Of a stretch of 64,000 bases of DNA, positions 55,761-64,000 are shown one piece after another. Within the stretch, counting starts at the first letter, position 1. Each line of letters starts with the position of its first letter. The stretch covers positions 4,650,001 to 4,714,000 of the forward strand of contig CAUWAG010000012.1 of assembly GCA_963556695.1 (NCBI GenBank), in the 5' to 3' direction. The position numbers were made by a program, and so were the translations under genes. The notes beneath the pieces are model-generated. The model saw only the letters and a list, made by a program, of their open reading frames with translations, had not been told where the DNA came from and did not search any database. The DNA is from Anthostomella pinea (lineage: Eukaryota > Ascomycota > Sordariomycetes > Xylariales > Xylariaceae).

Positions 55761-58700
55761 TTACTTGTCCAGCCCGGCATATGTGCTCAATTGGTTTAGC
55801 AGCTGCGTCCACTTCGGACTCCTGAGACTGTGTAATGATCTGAAGAGACTTTCTCGTGTTGGCAACGCATTCGGCGGTATACTCGCAGGATCGTTTGGAT
55901 CTTTCGCCTTCTCGCTCAGTCGCCTTAGCGTCGAGATACCACACGTAACGATGTAAAGCACATCCACGTCTTCGCGGGGTTGATTCCTGGCATTTCCACC
56001 CTGTCGTGGCGTCGGCTCTGCTTGGGTGCAGAGCTTGTAGATGAGGCGGAAGAGGTTGTGCGCAAATCCTTCACTCGAAGTGAGCCAAGATCGGGTCACC
56101 CTAGTCTCGTAGCCCGGTGCCAACTGAGCTATGATATCGGCTGCGAGTAGGCCTTGCATGAGTAGAGGCTTCCGCGCTTCAACGAACGAGGGGAGATTCG
56201 CCGGACGCGTTTCCTTATTCTGGTCCGGAATGGGTGAGATGGCGAAAGCAAAGGTGCGCGTGAGAAGCTCATAAGGGAGAGAAGCGGTAGCATCGGTGGC
56301 GAATATGATCTTGTAATGTGTCCGGTTCGGTTCGTCTCGAGCAAGTAGCTTTGCCAATGCATCGATGGCGTGCGGTAGATACACATGGACCGAAGGCTCG
56401 AAGGGCGAGAACACGAGCTTTTCTGCAGTCACGTTCGGGGCGGGCGAGGGGGCAAATGCCAACAAGAACTGGAGGAGACACAACGCTTGTTCACGCCCAG
56501 GTATTTCCACACACCCGGCGATGTTGGAAAGCAGGACTATGACATCTTTCATGAAATCCAGAGCATTCTGGGCAGTCCCGAGCAGGTTCTCGTGTGTGCC
56601 TAAAGATCGAATTACACTGCAGAGGAATTTCGTAACCACTTCGTCGGCCAAGACTAGCTGATTTGGCTCGTAGAAGGAGAGGTTGCGCATGATGGTTGTG
56701 ATGGCGAGCAGTCGATCGGCAGCGCGTTCAAGCTCGTAATCAGCATCTCCGAAGACAGGGACTTTGCGAAGGATATACTGCTCGCCACGACATGCCCTCA
56801 CGACCTCTTCATACGAGGTCAGGTCGATCTCGTCTGCCACGGGCTCTGCTTTTTCAGCAAGCAGATCGACTTGCTCTTCGGCAGTATCGATGAGAGACTC
56901 GACCAGGTCCTCACAGTGGCGCAAATCGATCACGAGATTCGGCGCCACCTCCGCTGTGCGTGTTACAGACGCGAGGGTATCAAGTGCCATTCGTATTTCT
57001 CCATGTATACCGCACTGTAGACTTTTCGTTAACGCATGGAGATCGATATTCCCAAGCTCCTGGGGTGGCGGTATGTCCGGTCTCCATTTCTCCAACTCGG
57101 AACCCAGCCGGGACATCACGTCCATGTCGAAGCCGCCATGGCCTGACATGTGTAGCTCCCGGGAACACGGCACGTATACGTCGGGGTCCGTTGCAAAGGG
57201 ACCGGGAAAAGGCAGGGCTGAAGCACCATTAACTTGAGCACTGTCCGCTTGTTGCTGTGTATGTGGAACTGAAATACTCCCAGGTTTCCCTGCAGGAATT
57301 GGCGATCGCATAGGGAAATCGCTGCTGGCAGGAGTGCCTTCGATGCTTCCCGACATGCTGTTCCTCAAATGGCCTGACGGGGCATTGGCTTGCTGCTGAA
57401 CCATCTGAGGGTGGTTGGGGGTCGAGAAGCCATTGACATTCGCCTGCTGCACTCCCGGGCCAGGAGCCATCTGCTTGACGGGAGTTTGCACATGTTGCTG
57501 TTGCATATGAGGCTGCCCCGGCTGCCCATGCTGCTGGGGTGACATCTGTCCCATTCTTTGAGGGTTTCCCTGACTGGAACCGCCAGGCATACCACCAGAG
57601 CCGCCCGCCTGGTGCTTGACCTGTTGACTTCTCTGCTGCATTGCCCATGCTTCTTCGAACTTGAGCAGATTCCTCTCGTAGATAGCTCTTACTTGATTCG
57701 GGGCCGACGGAAATTGTTGTGGGTGGAACCCGACAGATGCTGCGACTTGCGGCCACCCATTGCTTGCGGTGACAGCGCGATACCCTTTGAACTTGGAGAC
57801 ATTCTGAAAGAGCTGGAGTAGAGCTAGTGGTCGACCTTCAATGATCGGGTTCGTATCCAGCGGAAGCTTGTGCATGCTCATGAACGTGATGAGATTCTTT
57901 AGGAATCCTTCTGGATTTGTGCCTCGCGGCACCTGCGCTGGTTGCTGGGGGCGCATGGCCCCAGGTGGCATCTGACCATTCTGCATTGGCATTGCTTGCC
58001 TGGGCATCATGCCGGCCCGACCCTGAGCCATGCTCTGAGCCATGTTCTGTGCCTGTAACTGCGCAGCCATCTGCGGCATGTTGGCTTGCGAGTATTGCTG
58101 TTGAAGGCGCATCTGATGCATCATGATCTTCTGCTGATCCATCGTGGAGTGCCCTTGCGCCGCATGCGCCGCCTGCATCTGTTGCATGTGCTGCATGTGC
58201 TGCATCTGTTGTGGTGTATACATCTGGTTCGGATGCATCTGAGGCATCTGGGGCATCTGTTGCATTTGCTGGGCCATCTGGCCCATCGGATGGGGCATCA
58301 TCTGTGGCGCCAAGTGATTCTGAGCGGACGGTGGCCTCGCGGGCGAGGGAGAGGGCGCATAGTTTGGGTGGAAGCCTTGTGGGAAGTTCGGAGCATTCAT
58401 GTACATGCCTGGTTGAGGCGTACCGGAGTGCTCTGATGGAACCGGTGACGCCTGCGGGCCGAAGTGCTGTGACGCTGGCGAGAAGGGATGTGGCGACGCG
58501 GTATTAACGCGTTGCGGTACACTCCCCGGACGCAGCTGATTCCCAGCCATGACAGGCGATGGAGACGCAGTGGCGGAGCCATTGGGTTTTAAATGAGGAT
58601 AGTGTTGAGGTTGGCCAGGATTTTGCTGCTGCATCGCATTGGGCTGATAGCCGGGGTACTGCGCTTGCTGGGGCGTGTCAGCGCGTGACGTCGGAAGCAT

Positions 58701-59033
58701 GCCTGGATTCTGACGCGGCGATGCGCTGATGCTGTCTTCTCTCGGTCGGGGTCGTTTCGAGGGTATAACGGGGTTGGTTTGATAGACTGGATTCGCGAAC
58801 GAGGGCGAGGCGTTGCGCATCTGGCCGTTCTGCATGGCGGCGGCCATCTGTTGAGGATTGGCGAACTGCTGCTGGCCCGGGTGGCCGGGACTGGCGAACT
58901 GGCCGGCGCTGGCCATGAACGCCGACGGATCCATTATGCCTGCTCCTGCCATGCTGTTCGGGTCGTTCATGTGCGCGAAGCCGTTGCCATTGTGGTTGGG
59001 GACGGCAGCGGCCTCGTTTATCCAGGAGCTCAT
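55761..59033 (-). CDS. SWI1: SWI1, ARID-containing subunit of SWI/SNF
   Basis: ARID subunit of the SWI/SNF chromatin remodelling complex, nuclear. Single exon of 1090 aa from ATG 59033 (MSSWINEAAAVPNHNGNGFA). Residues 1-370 are low-complexity, rich in Q, M, P and N, with a long (Q/M/H)-repeat tract (MQHMQHMQQMQ). The ARID/BRIGHT domain spans about 371-460 (EGFLKNLITFMSMHKLP, PLALLQLFQNVSKFKGYRAV, GWPQVAASVGF). A second Gln/Pro-rich linker follows, then a helical C-terminal region from about 620 that is conserved in fungal SWI1 (SFYEPNQLVLADEVVTKFL, LLSNIAGCVEIPGREQALCLL). The CpG-rich codon use and the lack of introns are ordinary for such genes. It appears intact. Confidence 0.95.
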   Translation of the reverse strand: MSSWINEAAAVPNHNGNGFAHMNDPNSMAGAGIMDPSAFMASAGQFASPGHPGQQQFANPQQMAAAMQNGQMRNASPSFANPVYQTNPVIPSKRPRPREDSISASPRQNPGMLPTSRADTPQQAQYPGYQPNAMQQQNPGQPQHYPHLKPNGSATASPSPVMAGNQLRPGSVPQRVNTASPHPFSPASQHFGPQASPVPSEHSGTPQPGMYMNAPNFPQGFHPNYAPSPSPARPPSAQNHLAPQMMPHPMGQMAQQMQQMPQMPQMHPNQMYTPQQMQHMQHMQQMQAAHAAQGHSTMDQQKIMMHQMRLQQQYSQANMPQMAAQLQAQNMAQSMAQGRAGMMPRQAMPMQNGQMPPGAMRPQQPAQVPRGTNPEGFLKNLITFMSMHKLPLDTNPIIEGRPLALLQLFQNVSKFKGYRAVTASNGWPQVAASVGFHPQQFPSAPNQVRAIYERNLLKFEEAWAMQQRSQQVKHQAGGSGGMPGGSSQGNPQRMGQMSPQQHGQPGQPHMQQQHVQTPVKQMAPGPGVQQANVNGFSTPNHPQMVQQQANAPSGHLRNSMSGSIEGTPASSDFPMRSPIPAGKPGSISVPHTQQQADSAQVNGASALPFPGPFATDPDVYVPCSRELHMSGHGGFDMDVMSRLGSELEKWRPDIPPPQELGNIDLHALTKSLQCGIHGEIRMALDTLASVTRTAEVAPNLVIDLRHCEDLVESLIDTAEEQVDLLAEKAEPVADEIDLTSYEEVVRACRGEQYILRKVPVFGDADYELERAADRLLAITTIMRNLSFYEPNQLVLADEVVTKFLCSVIRSLGTHENLLGTAQNALDFMKDVIVLLSNIAGCVEIPGREQALCLLQFLLAFAPSPAPNVTAEKLVFSPFEPSVHVYLPHAIDALAKLLARDEPNRTHYKIIFATDATASLPYELLTRTFAFAISPIPDQNKETRPANLPSFVEARKPLLMQGLLAADIIAQLAPGYETRVTRSWLTSSEGFAHNLFRLIYKLCTQAEPTPRQGGNARNQPREDVDVLYIVTCGISTLRRLSEKAKDPNDPASIPPNALPTRESLFRSLHSLRSPKWTQLLNQLSTYAGLDK

Positions 59034-62000
59034 GACGGGTAGAGTCGCGAAAGGGAACCCATCTGACTATACTCAAGCGACGTCAGCAATCAGAACGAAC
59101 AGCAATGGATCCATTGAGATGGAACGATTATAGGTAGAGACTGATAGTGTCAAGGCTGAGGATTGTCGCGATGGGAAGGTCGCGTCGCGGGTGTGGACTA
59201 ATAAGGTGACCGGTGCGTATTTGCGGTGGTGCGGTCCTGCAGTGCGATCGGGGGAGGAATATCAATTTGAGTTGGTGGCAGACAGACAACCTGGTGGGCA
59301 GTTGATGGACAGGTAGGGGCCCACAGGGAGAGTAGGGGTCACAACTGAGGTTCTTTCAGTGGCTGGGGGTGATGGCACAGGGGATATCAGCGAGTAAGAT
59401 AGTGGCTCGAGCAGGGCGCCGGGCTTCGATCATCCACTATTCCGTCCCAGTACAGGCAGTCCATCATGTAAAGTACCGCACATAGTGCAGCACAGTACAA
59501 TGGGACGGTGTAAGTGGCCGGCGCGTAGACTTTGTAGGTACGTGGGTACCTCCAGGGACGTAGTATGTCTGAATGAAGCCTGAGACCGCGCGAAACACTC
59601 ACTGACTGGCCGGAGGGTTCACGAGGAGGGACAGGCAAAGCAGTGACGGTATCTCTCTGTCATCAGCATCAGCGCCTTGCGTGCTGCTGTTGCTGTTGCT
59701 ATCGCTATTGCTCAGGCCCGGCTCGACACGTTTGATAGGCGACAGTCTGCCTGTAACCAGATAATCGTCGTCTGCGTGTGTCCCTCCTAGTTGGATAGAT
59801 GAATTGGCCGATGGATGGGCAAATACGATAGGCGGTAGGCAAGGTGTAATGATGGCGGCGGCCGACGTCCGTCCCGGCTAGAGACGCATCGGCAACCCGA
59901 AACAGATGGCCAGGGAGATGGGGACCGGCACTTGACGGCAGTGTCACGAGACAACCTCTCGCTCCATCCGATAGACTTGTTCGATACACACCGACAGGCC
60001 GGGCCGGGGTGGAATGGGGGAGTGGGAATGCGATACACGAGTGACAAGTGACGCGGACAGCGGGAGGGAAGCGTGAGTGGGAGAGGTCTTACCTAACAGG
60101 TCGGTTGGCTGGTTGGGTCGGTCGGACCAGGTCCAGCGTTGAGTTCAGTCCAGTTCAGTTGAGTTGACTGAGCGAATGTTGTTTGCCTTTTGCCTTTTGG
60201 GTCGCGAATAGGCCGAATAGGCGGACGGGCGGACGGGCAAATTGGCACGTCGGGCCAGGCAAGTCAGGCAGGCAAGTCAGGCAGCGGAGAGGAAACACGA
60301 CGGCTTTCTGGATGCTCTGGGTTGCGCTGGCTGCTCAGGTGCTCTGACAGAGTGGCAGACTGGCCGGCAGTGGAGGACGGGCAGACAAGACGGGCAGACA
60401 AGGCGGCGGGCAGGCGGGTGGGCAGGCGGACAATCGAACAAATGAGCGAGCAAGCGAACACGAGCTGGATCAGGATTTTCCTCGTGGTATGAATCCCAAG
60501 GGAGAAAAGCGTGTCCTGCGCCCAGCAACGCTAGTCCTCGAAAGGTCTAGATGGAAAGAGGAGGGGGTGCACTGTGCAGATAGTTCCAATGCGATAGATT
60601 GGAGGGTAATGTGAGAGGTGAGCATTGATTGGTGGATTGCGAGAGCGAGGCACGACTGCGACCGGTGAGATGGACGGGAGGGTTAGGCGAGACAACCCGT
60701 GCTGTGCCCTTTGTGAGGTCGTCCGGGTGGGCGGAGGGGAGAAAGGGGAGGTGACGAGGCGGGGCGAGGATGAGAGACGAGAGGATCAGGATGAGATGAG
60801 ATTGCTGACATCTGATAGGACGAAATACTTGCGAAGGGTGGGGGTGCTGCTGTTAGGAGAAAAGGGAGCCGACAGCAGAAGGCCAGCTGCCAGGCAGCTG
60901 GCAGCCCCGGACAGAGGAAACAACCCACGCTAACTGTTCTGAGCAGATATTGTATGCATTGACCCGAGGTCCGACCCGAGAGCACGGACCAGGGGCTGCA
61001 GCGGCGCATCCACTTGGGGCTAGCCTCAGCTTTTCTTTGACTGCTTCGTTTCCGACTTACCAGAGAGGGTTGTGCTCGCTCATCAGCTAGAGTCAAGACT
61101 TGGACGGTGAGACGTGAACAAAAAGTAGAAGAGAGAACAGGAGGGGAAACATGAGAGCCCAGAGGGAGCATTACCATATATGCAACTTCGCATGAGCAGG
61201 TCCCTTTCCGGCGCTCGCATCCGGTCTAGGTCTAGGCCTAGGCTGGCACATGGGACAACCTTGACCCAAGGTTGAAGCCACAGCCTGGAGGGAGGGAGCA
61301 TCCGCCCATCCTGACAGGCAATGAATGACCGTGATGTGGTCGGAGAAGCCCTTGGGTTCTGGGCAGCACTCCGTTCGCTCGCGGTGCGGGTGTAGTGGTG
61401 TTCTTTAGGAGTCCAAGATAGCCATCTTCTGGGATGGTGGGATTCTTGCACACACAGCATTCTGGGGATTTGTTACGCCTGTGACGAGCCCCGTCGTGAT
61501 AAGCCCGGGAGGTTTATGCCAGCGTCGGTACCCATTCCAGACACAAATAATCCCCTAGGATATGCAGTCGGTCCAAAGTGGCTGCTTGGCCAGACACACG
61601 ACCAAGATGACGTTCAACCGGCCAAGTTGAACGCTCCAACCTCTTGGACGGAATGTTCGACGACGTGCCGCAACGTAGCTCGACCATCGGCATGACAGTG
61701 TGAAGTTTGTTGGTGCGACGGGTCGACTGCAATAGTATCCCTTCAACCTTGCGAACCGTGATCAAGTACCGGTGCATAGCAATCCGAAGTAGGCAGCCCA
61801 TGCTCGATCTCTCCAACTCTGGCAGAAGGGAAGAGGATCGTGAGTATTGAGGCATCCTCTACCTTGTCAATGACCCAGTTCGATACGAGCTCCCTCAATA
61901 GAATAAGCCGCCATCCGGGGGTTGTTCCACTCAGTTGCCCACGGAATGATCTGGCCCAAGATATAGGTTCCGCGAAAATATAAAACCGACCGCTTGCCAC

Positions 62001-64000
62001 AGTCGACATGTTTTCAATCAGTCCCCTGCCGACGAGACCATGGGTCAGAGGCGAATGATCAGTCAAACTCGGTTGACTGACGGGCTGCAGGGCTGACTAT
62101 GCTGACATGCTGCATTGCATTGGCGCAGGACTGCAATTGGCAGCGAGAAATACGCATATGATGGCTGCAGGTGCGGCCAATGGGATGGTTCCGCTCATCC
62201 ATGGCTGCGGGTTTGCAAGGGCGTGGGTTATCCCAAACGGGGAGTCTTGAGAGGAAAGACCAAGCCAGCCAGCCAGCCAGCAATTCCTGCGTGGCGAGGA
62301 CGAGGATGAGCGTCCCAGTAGGAGAGTCCTACAATAGGCCGTTTTCCCTCGTACTGTAGTACTTTGGTGCCAAAAGGTATCTCCGACTGCGTCCGTCTCG
62401 CTCCCTCGGCATCTCCATTTAGGGCGGGCCGCCCCTTGGGCCTCTCCCAACTTCTGGCTGCTGTCTGGTGCGTACAAGTTTCAGGTGATTGCATGCCATG
62501 GAGGCAGCTGTAGTTGCTTCGATGCTCATGAAAGCCCATGTGTCTCAAATGACCGACTGCCCGATGACGAGCGGGCTTGAGGTGGTTCCTGAGTCGCTGT
62601 CCTGTGGAATCGGAATCATGGGCGCCGCTTCTCTGCAGGGCCCCATTCCCAGCCGACAACGTCTTTTGGGTTTCTGGACCAAAGTTTCAACGCAGGTGCC
62701 ACGAACCATGTCGAAGCGTGCCAGCCTGGTAGGAAAAAGAGACCAGGAGATGAACTGGCAGGACAGAGACGCCTGGCATGGCGAGTTGATAAGAAGGGGG
62801 ATGGCGAATGACGATGGGCTTGTCGCGGCTTGCGTTGGACCCTTGCATTCTTTTTTCTGGGTCGTGGTCATCCCGGTCATCAATCAATCCGCCGCCCATC
62901 GTTGGCCATGGCCGATATGGCCGCACATCCGTCTGCGCAGCGTTGGGTGCCAATTCATCGCGTGTTCCGATAAGTCTGCCTGAGTTGTGACTGAAGCTGC
63001 TGAGCGGGCGCGTATGTCGCTAAGGTTGCCTCCTGGCCACTTCCACAGCAAAAGAGGACCTCCGGGTGTTGTCCTCTTCAAACGGTAGCAGTCCCTGCCC
63101 AGGTGGTGGGATATTACGGTGCATGCTGATACCGTCTTTGGAGTGTTGGCTATTGGTGGGATGTGGGATGTGCACTTGAACGCAGCTGAGACAGAACATC
63201 CACAGAAGGACAGGAAACAAGCAGCGTCTCTGATGTGAAGAGAGATGAAGGAGGGAAGGAAAGGTGCGAGAGGAGACATTCGAACGAAGAGAAGTAGAAG
63301 AGCAAAAAGAGACGGGCACAAGGGAACGGGGGGGGGGGGGAAGGAGTGGCAGACGGGTACATGTAGGAGATTGGGGAGGGAAACGGAGAAAACGGTTTAC
63401 GTGTTGGATGGCACCGTATTGGACCGCTGAATCCGGCAGGGAGTGGGAGTGGGAGTCAGCGATGGCCCGATGGGAGCAGGAAGAGGAACACTGTTTTACT
63501 CATGTTTTCAGAAGAGATGACGGGAAGACTTGACATTGTATCATTCGTCAAATCAATGACCGTTCATCACTGCCCATCTGCCCATCTGCCCATCAGTGGT
63601 CGTCACATCACAGGGTTGGACTGAGCCTAGTACCGATATGCTCCGCAAGCTCCCCGAACGTGCGAATGCTAATAAACGCCAGCGGAGAGAAATGACAACA
63701 AACTCTGGCAGGTCTCCTTCTCCTCGGCCTCCTTCGCTGCATGATTATGGTTATCCTCGGGCAATACTGGACAGGATGGCAGGTACATAAGCTCGGTAGT
63801 CAAGCCGTCCAGCCCATCGATACACCCATTATTCGTCTCATCCTTTTCCCTGGGCCTCCAGCCACTGGGCCGATCAAGCAATGAAGGCACGCATGGAAGG
63901 TACCGAGATTAGACTTCGGCCTCCTGTGCTTTTAGATATGCACACGATCTGGTACAAACATTCCACACCACAGGTTAGATACTTGGGGGGCATGGTTGCG
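59034..64000. other. 5-kb region without a supported gene, rich in simple repeats
   Basis: Upstream of SWI1. Repeats seen: GGCAGGCAAGTCAGGCAGG at about 60255-60285, GACGGGCAGACAA twice near 60375-60400 and related GGCAGGCGG units, (CCAG)n near 62266-62281, a 13-G run at 63328-63340, GGGAGT three times near 63439-63457, and CCCATCTG three times near 63571-63594. Dozens of short frames exist on both strands, none with a domain or credible splice pattern. It may contain a long SWI1 leader, non-coding RNA, or a gene to the right whose start lies beyond the edge. Confidence 0.5.

Overview
The window is nuclear DNA of a filamentous ascomycete (Pezizomycotina). The signs are many short introns (about 50-80 nt, GTRNGT donors, CTRAY branch points), Tad-like LINE and Fot1/pogo-type transposon remains, and a set of fungal proteins: an ARID-containing SWI1, a GH76 mannanase, a ChiB-type GH18 chitinase, a TRI5-type terpene cyclase and a PTH11/SAT4-type membrane protein. 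The glutamine-rich SWI1 N-terminus looks most like Sordariomycetes, but the class is an inference.

Layout. 1-4.1 kb: NOP56 (minus strand, runs off the left edge, contains an 11-nt microexon) and a divergent metallo-beta-lactamase-fold hydrolase. 4.5-8.2 kb: decayed Tad-like LINE, then two inverted-repeat elements. 8.2-12.5 kb: a nuclear-looking orphan with a duplicated helical unit, a small protein with a C-terminal NC motif, and an RTC5/TLDc-like gene cut short by a MITE. 12.5-20.9 kb: two more copies of that MITE family, a ChiB-type chitinase with a possible frameshifted signal peptide, the divergent ubiquitin-eS31/eS26 pair, and an element carrying telomere-like repeats. 20.9-29.2 kb: accessory genes (seven-TM PTH11-like protein, APH-fold kinase, TRI5-like sesquiterpene synthase with a duplicated TATA box, small Cys-rich protein). 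30.2-36.2 kb: divergent SMC4 (condensin) and ELYS-domain nucleoporin gene. 36.8-40.3 kb: a minisatellite, an orphan multi-exon gene with a C-terminal coiled coil, and diverged tandem repeats. 41.8-48.2 kb: intron-containing tRNA-Glu, a cytochrome P450, a hydrolase relic and a Gfd2/YDR514C-like nuclease-fold protein. 48.9-51.1 kb: a dead Fot1/pogo transposon whose TA target abuts a fourth MITE copy. 51.2-54.4 kb: a broken protein kinase gene and a secreted GH76 enzyme. 55.8-59.0 kb: SWI1. 59.0-64 kb: no gene I can support.

How the genes relate. Core genes (NOP56, eS31, eS26, SMC4, ELYS, SWI1, tRNA-Glu) look intact, several in divergent pairs. Accessory genes and repeats sit between them. The transposons are all damaged: nonsense codons without frameshifts in the pogo copy, catalytic-residue losses in the LINE and pogo copies. 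This is consistent with, but does not prove, RIP-type C-to-T mutation. No contiguous secondary-metabolite cluster is evident; the terpene synthase at 27 kb and the P450 at 43 kb are separated by SMC4 and ELYS.

Exon boundaries were worked out by hand from frame continuity, splice motifs and family conservation. No alignment or database search was run.
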